Positions 32,739 through 41,552 of a stretch of 64,000 nt of DNA are shown piece by piece. Every line of letters begins with the position of its first letter. The first letter of the stretch is position 1. The position numbers and the translations under genes are program-made. This DNA comes from RGIG3009 sp964433065 (GTDB lineage Bacteria > Bacillota > Clostridia > Oscillospirales > Acutalibacteraceae): the NCBI GenBank assembly GCA_964433065.1, contig CAYSPZ010000001.1:49756-113755 (forward strand), in the 5' to 3' direction. The notes below the pieces were generated by a model, which was not told the DNA's origin, ran no database searches, and saw nothing but the letters and a program-made list of their open reading frames with translations.

Positions 32739-32767
32739 AGTGTACCATATTTTAAGGAATGATGCAA
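32739..32767 (-). promoter_or_regulatory. Promoter of the ArsB/NhaD-like gene
   Basis: TTGCAT (32762-32767) and TACACT (32739-32744) with a 17-nt spacer on the minus strand. The -35 box abuts the pyruvate kinase stop codon. Confidence 0.7.
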
Positions 32768-34180
32768 CTATATTTCTTCGATCTTGATGAGGTTGGTGTT
32801 GCCCGACTGACCGGTCGTGTCACCGCCGGTGATGATGATCTTATCGCCTTTTTTGAGCGAGAGGGTCTGTTCGGCGATCTTTTTGGCGGTGTAGAACAGC
32901 ACGTCGGTAGAGGTAAATTTCTCGCACATGGCGGGGGTCACACCCCACGACAGGGAGAGTTTCCGCCAGGTATTTTCGTCGGTGGTCAGACCGATGATCG
33001 GGACGGGAGAACGGAAACGGGAAACCATTCGCGCGGTCATACCCGACAACGAACAGGCGACGATGGCTTTCGCGCCGATATCGATCGCCATACCGCAGGT
33101 GGAATGGGAGATGGCGTCCACCGCGTTGCGGATCTGAAATTCGTTGCGGTAGAACCGTTTGTTGTAGTGAATGTTCTGTTCCGCCGTTTTTGCGATCTTC
33201 GCCATGGTGGCGACCGCTTCGACGGGATATTTCCCCGCCGCCGTTTCGCCCGACAACATAATCGCGCTGGTCCCGTCGTACACCGCGTTGGCGACGTCGG
33301 AGATCTCCGCACGGGTGGGGCGGGGATTCTGGATCATGGATTCCAGCATTTCGGTGGCGGTGATCACCCGTTTACCGAGCATACGGCATTTGGTGATCAG
33401 TTTTTTCTGAATGGCGGGGAGTTGTTCAAACGGGATCTCCACACCCATATCGCCGCGCGCGACCATGATCCCGTCGCACACTTCGCAGATCTCCTCAATG
33501 TGATCAAACCCCGACTGATTTTCGATCTTGGCGATCAGTTCGATGTGGTCGGCACCGATCTCTTTCAGGTATTCGTGCACGTCGACGAGATCCTGCTTTT
33601 TCGACACGAACGAACACGCGATGTAGTCCACCCCGTTTTGAACACCGAACGCAATATCCTGCTTGTCCTGTTCGGACAGGTACGGTTGGGTCATCACCTT
33701 GCCGGGGAAACTCATACTTTTACGGTCGGACAGTTCACCGCCGAATACCACGCGGGTATCAATACGGTCGTCACAGATGGCGGTGACCGTAAACGACAGC
33801 AGACCGTTGTTCAGCAGAATGGTATCCCCCACGTCGAGTTCGCGGGGTAGGTCAGCGTAACTGACCGACACTTCCCGTTCGTTGCCCACCACCTGTGCGG
33901 TGGTAAAGGTGAAGGGATCCCCCTCGTTCAACTGCACCTTCCCGTTTTCGAAGGTGCCGATACGGTATTCGGGACCCTTGGTATCCAACATCACCGCAAT
34001 CGGCATTTGCAGATCGGTACGTACCTTTTTGATCATATCAATGCGCCGTTGATGGTCGGCGTGGGTATTGTGAGAAAAGTTGAGGCGGGCAACGTTCATA
34101 CCCGCTTTACACATACCGATAAGTGTCTGTTCGTCGTTACACGCGGGACCGAGCGTGCAGACGATCTTGGTTTTGCGCAT
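32768..34180 (-). CDS. pyk: Pyruvate kinase
   Basis: A 470-residue glycolytic pyruvate kinase. The N-terminal RKTKIVCTLGPA and NFSHNTHADH hold ATP- and substrate-binding residues. The signature IIAKIENQSGFD-like segment appears as LIAKIENQSG with the catalytic Lys (~218). MVARGDMGVEIPFEQLP (~240) and TATEMLESM are clear. The C-terminal allosteric domain is complete, and there is no PEP-utilizer extension. The ATG at 34180 follows GGAGTGATAG; an 81-residue upstream extension is not credible. Single gene, divergent from the TarI-like gene. Confidence 0.95.
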   Translation of the reverse strand: MRKTKIVCTLGPACNDEQTLIGMCKAGMNVARLNFSHNTHADHQRRIDMIKKVRTDLQMPIAVMLDTKGPEYRIGTFENGKVQLNEGDPFTFTTAQVVGNEREVSVSYADLPRELDVGDTILLNNGLLSFTVTAICDDRIDTRVVFGGELSDRKSMSFPGKVMTQPYLSEQDKQDIAFGVQNGVDYIACSFVSKKQDLVDVHEYLKEIGADHIELIAKIENQSGFDHIEEICEVCDGIMVARGDMGVEIPFEQLPAIQKKLITKCRMLGKRVITATEMLESMIQNPRPTRAEISDVANAVYDGTSAIMLSGETAAGKYPVEAVATMAKIAKTAEQNIHYNKRFYRNEFQIRNAVDAISHSTCGMAIDIGAKAIVACSLSGMTARMVSRFRSPVPIIGLTTDENTWRKLSLSWGVTPAMCEKFTSTDVLFYTAKKIAEQTLSLKKGDKIIITGGDTTGQSGNTNLIKIEEI

Positions 34181-34296
34181 ACTATCACTCCGTTTCGGTA
34201 TTAGTATACACCGCCGCGACGAAAAACACCATACCGTTTCGGTTGATTTTTTTACATATATATGATAAAATAGCGAAAAAGCGAGGTGAACAACGT

Positions 34297-35007
34297 ATGA
34301 TCTTTGGTGCGATACTGGCGGGCGGTACGGGTACGCGGATGGGATCGGCACCGCTTCCCAAACAGTTTTTACCGCTCGGTGACAAACCGATCTTGTTTCA
34401 TTCGTTGGACACCTTTTTGTCATACGACGGGTTGGACGCGGTGTATATCGGCATTCATCCCGATTGGGAGGACTATCTGTGCGAACTCATCGACGCGCGG
34501 TATACAGGTGCGGTACGCGAACGCATCCACGTTGCGGTAGGCGGCAGCGACCGTCATCAATCGTTGCTCAACGTCATTGCCGCAATCGAGGACGCGTACG
34601 GTGAGAGTGACGAGCATATCCTGGTCACCCACGACGCGGTACGTCCGTTCGTGACAGCGCGAATGATCGAGGAGAACATCGCCGCCGCGCGGGAATACGG
34701 CGCGGTCAACACAGTGATCCCGTCGGTGGATACCATGCTGTATTCCGAAAACGGCGAGGTGATCGACCGTGTCGCCGACCGTACGCGATTGTATCACGCG
34801 CAAACACCGCAATCCTTTCAAATGTCACTGCTCAGATCGTTGTACCGCTCGCTGGATGCCGAAAAGATCGCGCGGCTGACCGACGCGTGTTCGGTGTTCG
34901 TGGCGCACGGGAAAACGGTGCGGCTCGTACAAGGCGATCCGCAAAACCTCAAGATCACCACACCCGCCGATTACGCGATCGCACAAGCGTTAATGAAAAA
35001 TCCCTGA
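34297..35007 (+). CDS. TarI/IspD-family cytidylyltransferase
   Basis: A 236-residue CTP-dependent cytidylyltransferase. The N-terminal GAILAGGTGTRMG (~4-16) with PKQFLPLGDKPI is the nucleotide-binding motif. HDAVRPF (~112) and QTPQSF follow. ALPLP-type insertions and the LTDACSVFV...NLKIT ending look more like TarI (ribitol-5-phosphate, teichoic acid) than IspD (MEP isoprenoid pathway). No TarJ or ispF lies beside it, so either role is possible. AGGTGAA precedes the ATG at 34297. Confidence 0.82.
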   Translation: MIFGAILAGGTGTRMGSAPLPKQFLPLGDKPILFHSLDTFLSYDGLDAVYIGIHPDWEDYLCELIDARYTGAVRERIHVAVGGSDRHQSLLNVIAAIEDAYGESDEHILVTHDAVRPFVTARMIEENIAAAREYGAVNTVIPSVDTMLYSENGEVIDRVADRTRLYHAQTPQSFQMSLLRSLYRSLDAEKIARLTDACSVFVAHGKTVRLVQGDPQNLKITTPADYAIAQALMKNP

Positions 35008-35032
35008 CACGACGTGTCAGGGATTTGTTTTA
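34997..35032. terminator. Bidirectional terminator, TarI-like gene / nrdR
   Basis: The stem AAAAATCCCTGACAC-GAC-GTGTCAGGGATTTGTTT overlaps the last codons of the TarI-like gene and lies just past the nrdR stop. Confidence 0.85.
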
Positions 35033-35485
35033 TGTTTTATCCATCAGTTTGCGGATCTCCGCCTGGAACGAGTTGATATCTTTGAATTGACGGTAGACCG
35101 ACGCGAAACGGACGTATGCCACCTCGTCGATCTTTTTGAGCGCTTCCATCGTGTATTCGCCGATCTGTTCGGTGGACACTTCCTTGTCGAGCGAGTTCTG
35201 GATACGCATCTCGATATCGGCGATGGCGTTTTCCAGCGTCTGTAACGTGACGGGACGTTTCTGACAGGCGCGGAGCATACCGTTTAACAGTTTGGTACGG
35301 TCAAACAGTTCGCGCGATCCGTCTTTTTTGACCACGACCAGCGGTACACTTTCAACCATCTCGTAGGTGGTAAACCGCTTGGCGCATTTCAAACATTCGC
35401 GGCGGCGGCGGATACGGGTACCTTCGTCGGTAGGACGGGAATCGATAACTTTACTGTCTTCGGTTCCGCAAAACGGGCATTTCAT
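35030..35485 (-). CDS. nrdR: Transcriptional repressor NrdR
   Basis: A 151-residue regulator of ribonucleotide reductase genes, at the usual length. The N-terminal zinc ribbon is MKCPFCGTEDSKV then RRRECLKCAKRF, with four Cys. The ATP-cone domain (~49-139) begins VVKKDGSRELFDRTKL. Conserved throughout bacteria, it binds NrdR boxes according to the ATP/dATP state. No nrd gene is adjacent. Confidence 0.95.
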   Translation of the reverse strand: MKCPFCGTEDSKVIDSRPTDEGTRIRRRRECLKCAKRFTTYEMVESVPLVVVKKDGSRELFDRTKLLNGMLRACQKRPVTLQTLENAIADIEMRIQNSLDKEVSTEQIGEYTMEALKKIDEVAYVRFASVYRQFKDINSFQAEIRKLMDKT

Positions 35486-35600
35486 CGGTGAACGCTCCCT
35501 TCACTAACTCAATACACGGTTATTGTACCACAAAGTATCGTGGTTGTGCAAGTAATTTTTTCATTTACGTACATACTAATCCCGTAACGGAGGCTTTGTT

Positions 35601-36164
35601 ATGTACGGTATTATCAAACGGATGCTGGATCTGTGTTTGTCGGTGCTGTTGCTTATTTTACTCGCACCGCTTTTTTTGATCGTATTCGCCGCCATCCGCC
35701 GTGACGGGGACGGCGCGGTATTGTTTCGTCAAGAACGCGTCGGGCGGTACGGCAAACCGTTTACCATTTACAAGTTCCGCACCATGTCGGTCAAAGCACC
35801 CAACGTCCCGTCGGCGCAGATGAGTGACGGGTATCTCACCGAAACGGGGCGGTTGCTCCGACAAACCAGTCTGGACGAGTTACCGCAACTGTTCAACGTA
35901 TTAAAAGGGGATATGAGTTTTGTCGGACCCCGTCCGGTGATCCCGTGTGAAGAGGAATTGTTGTCGTTGCGCCGAAAACTCGGTGCCGACCGCGTACTGC
36001 CGGGGATCACGGGACTGGCGCAGATCCTCGGTCGGGACGACGTCGCGCCCAAGCGGAAAGCGGAATACGATGCCGAATACGCGCGGCGGTGTTCGTTCTG
36101 GTTGGACGTGCGCATCTTTTTAGCATCGGTGAGCGCAGTATTAACGCGCGACGGTGCGCACTGA
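35601..36164 (+). CDS. Bacterial sugar transferase (WcaJ/undecaprenyl-phosphate type)
   Basis: A 187-residue protein with one N-terminal membrane helix (~12-32), then the catalytic domain of polyisoprenyl-phosphate hexose-1-phosphate transferases. The signatures are FRQERVGRYGKPFTIYKFRTM (~48-68), TSLDELPQLFNVLKGDMSFVGPRP (~104-127) and a C-terminal PGITGLAQ. It should start a surface polysaccharide by placing a sugar phosphate on the lipid carrier. It lacks the longer N-terminal membrane region of WcaJ itself. It is 45 nt upstream of a P-loop protein gene. Confidence 0.9.
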   Translation: MYGIIKRMLDLCLSVLLLILLAPLFLIVFAAIRRDGDGAVLFRQERVGRYGKPFTIYKFRTMSVKAPNVPSAQMSDGYLTETGRLLRQTSLDELPQLFNVLKGDMSFVGPRPVIPCEEELLSLRRKLGADRVLPGITGLAQILGRDDVAPKRKAEYDAEYARRCSFWLDVRIFLASVSAVLTRDGAH

Positions 36165-36208
36165 GTCAAGCCTTCCTGCATACTGTGTGTAGGAAGGGAG
36201 TGGTGACC

Positions 36209-37252
36209 GTGCAATTCTTTTTGGGAAGCAACACACCGTCGGGATTTCGGCATACCGCCGCCGAGTTGTACAGTGTCAAAGAGGGGTATCGCACCTATCT
36301 GTTATACGGTGCGGCGGGGTCGGGGAAATCCACCCTGCTCAAACGGGTATACGAGCGTCTGCGTGAAACCGATGAGGGGTGCGTATATCGGTGTTCGTCC
36401 GATCCCGATTCGTGGGACGGGGTGTGTTTTGAGGGAGCGCGGTGTTGCGTGTTGGACGCGACCGCGCCGCATACGGTCACACCGTCGTTGCTCGGCGGGT
36501 GTGAGCAATTGGTGCCGCTCACCGTCTGTACCGACGAACGGGTATTGTACCCCGAACGCGAGCGGATGCGGCAACTCACCGAGCAAAGCGCCGAAGGGCA
36601 TTTGCGGTGTCGGCGGTTGCTTACGGGTGCGGCACAACAGTTGAGCGAAAATGAACGGCGGATGCGGGAACGGTTGGACTTGGATAAACTGGTAGCGTTC
36701 GCCGAGCGGTTGGCGCACGACGAGGCGGTACCGTGTGACGAGCCGTATCTCAAGCGGCGGTATCTGGCGGCGATCACCCCGCACGGGTTGCAGGTGCGGT
36801 GGGACACGGTACAGGCACTTTGTCCGCGCATTTACGTCATCGTGGACGAAGACGGTGCCGCCGCGACGCTTCTGATGCAGACGTTGTTACATAAAACGGC
36901 GGGGATGGGGCGGATCGCCTGTCCTTCTCCCCTGTTCCCCGACCGTCGGTTGAACGCGTTGTTGTTGCCGCAGACGGGGACGGCGTTCGTGGTATCGGAT
37001 GCGCGGTTCACGGTGGATTTTCCCGTCTACCGCCGCATTCACGCGACGCGGTTTTACACCGACGACGGGGATCGTCAAAAGCGGTCGTTTTGCCGTCGCG
37101 CCGCCGACGAGATGTTAAACGGCGCGGCAGAGGCGATGGCGGATGCCGCCGCCGCACACCGTGAACTGGAACACATCGTCGGCGCGGCGACCGATTGGGA
37201 CGCGGTAACACAGATGGGCGAACGGCTTTTGACGACGATTGCATCGCCCTGA
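36209..37252 (+). CDS. P-loop NTPase, PRK06851-like
   Basis: A 347-residue protein. The Walker A motif is LLYGAAGSGKST (~34-45), followed by CSSDPDSWDGV (~69), the FEGARCCVLDATAPH segment and an Arg-rich middle. The pattern FFxGxNTPxGF at the start and 'SSDPDSxDGV..DxTAPH' are the traits of the PRK06851/YgaA-type group found in spore-forming Firmicutes. Its function is unknown. The best start is GTG at 36209, which has GGAAGGGAG 8 nt upstream. It probably shares the sugar transferase transcript. Confidence 0.72.
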   Translation: MQFFLGSNTPSGFRHTAAELYSVKEGYRTYLLYGAAGSGKSTLLKRVYERLRETDEGCVYRCSSDPDSWDGVCFEGARCCVLDATAPHTVTPSLLGGCEQLVPLTVCTDERVLYPERERMRQLTEQSAEGHLRCRRLLTGAAQQLSENERRMRERLDLDKLVAFAERLAHDEAVPCDEPYLKRRYLAAITPHGLQVRWDTVQALCPRIYVIVDEDGAAATLLMQTLLHKTAGMGRIACPSPLFPDRRLNALLLPQTGTAFVVSDARFTVDFPVYRRIHATRFYTDDGDRQKRSFCRRAADEMLNGAAEAMADAAAAHRELEHIVGAATDWDAVTQMGERLLTTIASP

Positions 37253-37437
37253 TATTCCGTACGATTTTTGTCTTGCACCCGCCCCCCTTGCCTAAAGGGG
37301 GGTGGATTTTTGCGTAGCAAAAAGACGGGGGGATATTCTAATTTGTGGAAGAAAACAAAGGGTAAGACATTAGCCTTAGTGGCAACCCCTCCGTCACGGC
37401 GAAGCCGTGACACCTCCCCTTACACAGGGGAGGCGAA
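37253..37437. repeat. Dispersed GC-rich repeat, copy 2
   Basis: This gap holds no gene. It has CCCCCCTTGCCTAAAGGGGGG (37282-37302), a 73-nt block at 37301-37373 that matches 57646-57718 with 3 mismatches, then TTAGTGGCAACCCCTCC and the palindromes GTCACGGC-GAA-GCCGTGAC and CCTCCCCTTACACAGGGGAGG. Confidence 0.7.
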
Positions 37438-37471
37438 AAACGGGCGGGCACAAGACATTAATTAGGCAGAC

Positions 37472-37510
37472 AAAAAGCGCATAGGATCGTCCTATGCGCT
37501 TATCTTTTTT
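37472..37510 (-). terminator. Terminator of the YitT gene
   Basis: The stem AAAAAGCGCATAGGA-TCG-TCCTATGCGCTT lies just after the YitT stop codon; its A-run on the plus strand gives a T-run on the minus strand. Confidence 0.85.
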
Positions 37511-38427
37511 TATTTTTCTTCCTCTTTGACGGGGCGGAAGCCGTTGCCGAACACTTCGTCGGTGGTGGTGACGATGACGAAGGCGGCGGGATCGATGTCG
37601 GCGACCAGACGGCGCAGGGCATACAGTTGTGACGGGCGCACCGCACAGAGCAACACCTTGCGGGGTTCGCCGCTGTACGCGCCGACGCTTTCGAGTTTGG
37701 TACAACCGCGTCCGAGTTTTTGTATCACCGCGGCGGCGATCTCGTCTTCCTTGGTGCTCATAATCAGCGCCATCTTGCCGACGTTACCGCCGTAGACGAC
37801 CGCGTCCATCACGCGCGAAGACACGAAAATGAGAATGACCGCGTACATGGCGGACGACACGTCGCGGAACACGAATGCCGCGAGGGCGACCACCGTCGCG
37901 TCCACCATCAGAATGATACGGCCGACCGACAGGTGGGGAAACCGACGTTCGAGCAGGCGGGCGATGATCTCACTGCCTCCGGTACACGAACCGCGCAAAA
38001 GCAACAGTCCCAGACCGAACCCCATCAGCAGTCCCCCGAAGATGGGGACGAGCAGGGAATCTTCCTTGACGAAGGTGGGAACGTACGGGGTGAGCAGGTC
38101 AATGGCAGCCGACGCCCAGACCGTACAAAATACGGTGCGCACCGTAAACGCGCGTCCGCCCTTGAACCACGACGCAATGAGCAACGGGATATTGAGCACC
38201 AGAATGGTGGTACCGATGGGGATACGCGCGTCTAAAAAGTTTAAGACGGTGGCGATACCCGTCAGTCCGCCGGGGGCGATATGGTTGGGTGCGGTAAAGA
38301 TGATTACCGACAACGCGTACGCGATACCGCCGACGAGGTAACACAGCACGTCCAACAAAAACCGACCGACGGCGGCACCGCTTATCTTTCGCTTTTCACG
38401 GGGTTTGCGTTCTTTGCGCCGTTTCAT
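37510..38427 (-). CDS. YitT family membrane protein
   Basis: A 305-residue protein with five or six hydrophobic segments in the first ~210 residues and a C-terminal cytoplasmic DUF2179 domain (~220-300, EIAAAVIQKLGRGCTKLES). FTAPNHIAPGGLTGIATVLN (~41) and GGSEIIARLL are typical for YitT/YqfU. Its role is unknown; family members are common in spore-formers. Its start overlaps the end of the MrnC gene by 4 nt. Confidence 0.9.
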   Translation of the reverse strand: MKRRKERKPREKRKISGAAVGRFLLDVLCYLVGGIAYALSVIIFTAPNHIAPGGLTGIATVLNFLDARIPIGTTILVLNIPLLIASWFKGGRAFTVRTVFCTVWASAAIDLLTPYVPTFVKEDSLLVPIFGGLLMGFGLGLLLLRGSCTGGSEIIARLLERRFPHLSVGRIILMVDATVVALAAFVFRDVSSAMYAVILIFVSSRVMDAVVYGGNVGKMALIMSTKEDEIAAAVIQKLGRGCTKLESVGAYSGEPRKVLLCAVRPSQLYALRRLVADIDPAAFVIVTTTDEVFGNGFRPVKEEEK

Positions 38428-38810
38428 TTCGGTTCCTCCTCGATGGCGAGTAAAAACAGTTCCCGCACACGATCGAGGTTGCCCGACAGGTACAGGTACC
38501 CGAACAACGCTTCCAATCCCGTGGCTTTGTGGTAACCGTCGCCGCTACGGGAAGTATGCGCGTTTCGTCCGCGTTTATACACCGCGACCTCCTGCTCGGT
38601 CAGATGGGGCATCAGGCGGTCGACCGCCTGTGCCTGTGCTTCGGCGCGTACCAGCGTGACCGAAAGTTTATGCAGTTCTTTGTTGGGGCGGTTGGCAAGC
38701 GATACCAACCGTTCCCGTACCATCAATTCGTACACACCGTCCCCCACGAACGCTAAATTGAGCGGACTGATCGTGCGCAGATCGACCTCGAGCGGTAATA
38801 AACGTTCCAT
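38424..38810 (-). CDS. mrnC: Mini-ribonuclease III
   Basis: A 128-residue RNase III-like protein without a dsRNA-binding domain. LAFVGDGVYELMVRE (~17-31) holds the metal-binding acidic residue, VYKRGRNAHTS the typical loop, and ATGLEALFGYLYLSG (~95) the second acidic motif. In Gram-positives the enzyme finishes 23S rRNA maturation. It lies 11 nt from obg and overlaps yitT by 4 nt, forming an obg-mrnC-yitT operon. Confidence 0.92.
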   Translation of the reverse strand: MERLLPLEVDLRTISPLNLAFVGDGVYELMVRERLVSLANRPNKELHKLSVTLVRAEAQAQAVDRLMPHLTEQEVAVYKRGRNAHTSRSGDGYHKATGLEALFGYLYLSGNLDRVRELFLLAIEEEPK

Positions 38811-38821
38811 ATGACACCTCG

Positions 38822-40093
38822 TTAGAACACGAAATCAAATTCCAGATCGTAGATACTGACCGTGTCGCCTTCCGCGACCCCCGCATCGACCAGTTTCTGA
38901 ATGACGCCGGTGGATTGCAATACCCGTTCGAAATACTGTAAACTGTCGGGTTCTTGCAGGTCGATGGTCTGTAACAGGCGGAGTAACCATTCCCCTTCCA
39001 CGAAAAACACACCGTCGTGATTTTGAATGGTGACCTCTTTGCCTTTGAGCGATTCGATGTCCGCGACGGGGACGGGATCCGCTTCAAACGCGCGGATAGG
39101 CGGCAGTTGCGATAACCGTTCGGCGCACGCGTTGACGAGGTCGCCCGTTCCGTGTGCGATTGCCGCCATCATCGGGAAATACGCGTATCCGCGTTTTTTC
39201 ATTTCTTCTTCGAATGCCGCCAACTGTTCGTCGGTCGCGAGGTCGCATTTGTTCCCCGCCACGATCATCGGACGGGCGGCGAGTTCGGGATTGAACTTTT
39301 CAAGTTCCGCGTTGATGGTATCGAAATCTTCGATGGGATCGCGTCCTTCACTGCCCGCCACATCGACGATGTGGACCAGCAGACGGCACCGCTCTACGTG
39401 CCGTAAAAATTCGTGACCGAGACCCACCCCTTCGCTGGCGCCTTCGATGACACCGGGGATGTCCGCCATCACGAACGAAACACCTTCCTGTACGCGGACG
39501 ACACCGAGTACGGGGGTGATGGTGGTGAAATGGTAGTTGGCGATCTCGGGTTTGGCTTCACTGACCACCGACACTAAGGTGGATTTGCCGACGTTGGGAA
39601 AACCCACCAGACCCACGTCCGCGAGCAGTTTGAGTTCTAAACGCAGTTCGTATTCCTCGCCGGGTGTACCGGGTTTGGCGAAACGGGGGACCTGACGGGT
39701 GGGGGTGGCAAAATGACGGTTACCCCAGCCGCCTCTGCCGCCTTTTGCGGCGATAAACGGCTCGTCCGACGAGATATCCGCAAGCAGTCTGCCGGTCGCG
39801 TTATCGTACAGCAACGTACCGCGCGGTACCGCGATGACCAGATCGTCACCGCGTTTTCCGCAACAACGGTTGGTCCCGCCGTTTTCACCCGACGGCGCTG
39901 TGTATTTGCGTTTATACCGAAAATCCGACAGGGTATTACTGCCGTCCTGTGCGACGAACACGACGTTGCCGCCGCGACCGCCGTCACCGCCGTCGGGACC
40001 GCCAGCCGCCACAAACTTTTCACGGTGAAACGCCACCGCGCCGTGACCGCCGTTCCCCGCTTTGATGCGGATGACCGCTTTATCGATAAACAT
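38822..40093 (-). CDS. obg: GTPase Obg
   Basis: A 423-residue ribosome-assembly GTPase with all three domains. The Gly-rich Obg fold is seen as AGNGGHGAVAFHREK and GGDGGRGGNVVF (~12-48). The G domain has G1 GFPNVGKST (~164), G3 DIPG and G4 NKCD (~280). The C-terminal OCT domain is at ~345-423. It is essential in most bacteria, linking ribosome assembly and stress. First gene of the obg-mrnC-yitT operon. Confidence 0.95.
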   Translation of the reverse strand: MFIDKAVIRIKAGNGGHGAVAFHREKFVAAGGPDGGDGGRGGNVVFVAQDGSNTLSDFRYKRKYTAPSGENGGTNRCCGKRGDDLVIAVPRGTLLYDNATGRLLADISSDEPFIAAKGGRGGWGNRHFATPTRQVPRFAKPGTPGEEYELRLELKLLADVGLVGFPNVGKSTLVSVVSEAKPEIANYHFTTITPVLGVVRVQEGVSFVMADIPGVIEGASEGVGLGHEFLRHVERCRLLVHIVDVAGSEGRDPIEDFDTINAELEKFNPELAARPMIVAGNKCDLATDEQLAAFEEEMKKRGYAYFPMMAAIAHGTGDLVNACAERLSQLPPIRAFEADPVPVADIESLKGKEVTIQNHDGVFFVEGEWLLRLLQTIDLQEPDSLQYFERVLQSTGVIQKLVDAGVAEGDTVSIYDLEFDFVF

Positions 40094-40136
40094 AGGATCT
40101 CCTCCTTTATGGTGTGCTTAGATGTGGAATCCTGCC

Positions 40137-40318
40137 CGAACGCAACAGTACCCGAGTATGTTGCGGCTTTCTGTCCTTGCGGACAGAGAAATTTTCGTTT
40201 CGCCTAAGCCGCGAAGCGCCGTTATCCTAACGGATCACAAGCGACAAGGCAACGGCGAACGGGAATTTATCGTTTGCAAGGCAGAACAAGGCGCAACAGA
40301 TTCGGGTACTGTTGCGTT
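40137..40318. repeat. Inverted-repeat intergenic element, copy 2
   Basis: AACGCAACAGTACCCGA (40140-) pairs with TCGGGTACTGTTGCGTT (near 40302-40318). Inside are the hairpins CTGTCC-TTGC-GGACAG and CCGTTATCCTAACGG. The AAGCGACAAGGCAACGGCGAAC part resembles the elements at 13506-13609 and 43292-43434. No gene is seen in the 40094-40364 gap. Confidence 0.6.
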
Positions 40319-40320
40319 AA

Positions 40321-40354
40321 AAAAAGCGCAGCCGCATACTGCGGTTGCGCTTTT
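40321..40354 (-). terminator. Terminator of the HPr gene
   Basis: The stem AAAAGCGCAACCGCA-GTAT-GCGGCTGCGC, read on the minus strand, is followed by T5. Confidence 0.85.
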
Positions 40355-40364
40355 ACAGACGGAA

Positions 40365-40628
40365 TTATTCCGCGAAGCCGGATTGCACCAGAGCAACCAA
40401 CGCTTCAACGGCGGCTTCTTCGTCCGCACCGTCGGCGATGATACGAATGTTCGTACCGCCCACGATACCGAGCGACAACACACCTAACAAACTTTTTGCA
40501 TTGACGCGGCGCTCCTCACGTTCGACCCACAAAGAGGATTTGAACTCGTTGGCTTTCTGGATGAAAAAGGTCGCCGGACGGGCATGCAGACCGACTTGGT
40601 TCTGTACCAAAACATCTTTAACGTACAT
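40365..40628 (-). CDS. HPr-family phosphocarrier protein
   Basis: An 87-residue HPr. The phosphorylated His lies in VGLHARPAT (~residue 15) and the regulatory Ser in NAKSLLGVLSLGIVGG (~residue 46). Both are kept, so it can take part in PTS transport and in HPrK/CcpA control. Arg and Glu next to the Ser loop (EREERRVNAKS) are as in Firmicutes HPr/Crh. The ATG at 40628 follows AAAGGGAG. It is a separate unit with its own promoter; no ptsI is adjacent. Confidence 0.93.
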   Translation of the reverse strand: MYVKDVLVQNQVGLHARPATFFIQKANEFKSSLWVEREERRVNAKSLLGVLSLGIVGGTNIRIIADGADEEAAVEALVALVQSGFAE

Positions 40629-40666
40629 AATTTTCTCCCTTTCGTCTTTGCAAAATCTACTATTAT

Positions 40667-40694
40667 AGTATACCAAAAACGACCCGCCAGTCAA
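40667..40694 (-). promoter_or_regulatory. Promoter of the HPr gene
   Basis: On the minus strand TTGACT (40689-40694) and TATACT (40667-40672) have a 16-nt spacer; a second TATAAT overlaps 5 nt downstream. Confidence 0.7.
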
Positions 40695-40805
40695 CAAATT
40701 TTCCTGCTAAAATCCGCCAAAAATCGCATTTTTGGAACTCTGCCCTATTTTGGACAACCGTCGACCGCGCCGTTTGTGCAATTTCACAATACTGTGGAAG
40801 AAATT

Positions 40806-41552
40806 TTATGTATCTTGTTCAGTTTCCTGCGCCCATTCGGCTAAAAAACTCTTTTCTTTCTCCGAAAGATCGGCATTTTTTAGCATATCGGGGCGGTGTT
40901 TTAAGGTGCGTTTGAGTGACTGTTCCCGCCGCCATTTTTCAATGTTGGCATGGTGACCCGACAGTAACACTTCGGGTACTTCCCGTCCTTCCCACACGGC
41001 GGGACGGGTGTATTGCGGGTATTCGAGCAAGGACGAAAAATGGCTCTCTTCGGTGAAACAGATCTCGTCCGCCAGTACACCCGGTACCATCCGCGAAACG
41101 CAGTCGACCAGTACCATCGCGGGCAGTTCACCGCCCGTCAGTACGTAGTCGCCGATGGAGATCTGCTCGTCAACGAGCGCGTCCAGTACCCGCTCGTCCA
41201 CCCCTTCGTAGTGACCGCACAGCAGACACAGTTCGGGCAACTCGGCAAGTTCCCGCGCCCGCTGTTGGGTGAGGGTCTTGCCCTGCGGCGAGAGGTAAAT
41301 GAGATGGGGCTTATGTCCCAGTTCGGCACACACCGCGCGAAAACAGTCGGCGATGGGTTGCGCGTTCATCACCATGCCCATTCCGCCGCCGTACGGGTAG
41401 TCGTCCACCTGTTTTTGTTTGTTTTCGGTGTAGTCGCGAATTTGATGACACCGAATATCCAGTATCCTCTTTTGCCGTGCGCGACCGATGATACTCTCGC
41501 CGAGTACCGCGTCGCACGCGTCGGGGAACAGGGTCAAAATATCAAATCTCAT
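40806..41552 (-). CDS. trmD: tRNA (guanine37-N1)-methyltransferase
   Basis: A 248-residue SPOUT methyltransferase. MRFDILTLFPD, VDDYPYGGGMGMVM (~50-63), YLSPQGKTL, LLCGHYEGVDERV (~107-119) and the knot segment SIGDYVLTGGELPA (~131-144) are all diagnostic. The catalytic Asp lies in the C-terminal SGHHANIEKWRREQSL region. The start at 41552 lies inside the end of rimM (11-nt overlap), so translation is coupled. It methylates G37 of tRNAs for frame maintenance. Confidence 0.95.
   Translation of the reverse strand: MRFDILTLFPDACDAVLGESIIGRARQKRILDIRCHQIRDYTENKQKQVDDYPYGGGMGMVMNAQPIADCFRAVCAELGHKPHLIYLSPQGKTLTQQRARELAELPELCLLCGHYEGVDERVLDALVDEQISIGDYVLTGGELPAMVLVDCVSRMVPGVLADEICFTEESHFSSLLEYPQYTRPAVWEGREVPEVLLSGHHANIEKWRREQSLKRTLKHRPDMLKNADLSEKEKSFLAEWAQETEQDT

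Noticed and set aside
32759..33850. Plus-strand frame of 363 residues opposite pyruvate kinase
   Set aside because: Pyruvate kinase on the minus strand is unmistakable; the opposite frame is compositionally biased and has no start signal.
37268..37465. A short plus-strand frame containing GGFLRSKKTGGYSNLWKK, also seen at 57523-57735
   Set aside because: Both copies lie inside the dispersed GC-rich repeat, have no ribosome site and end differently. The likeness is due to the repeated DNA.
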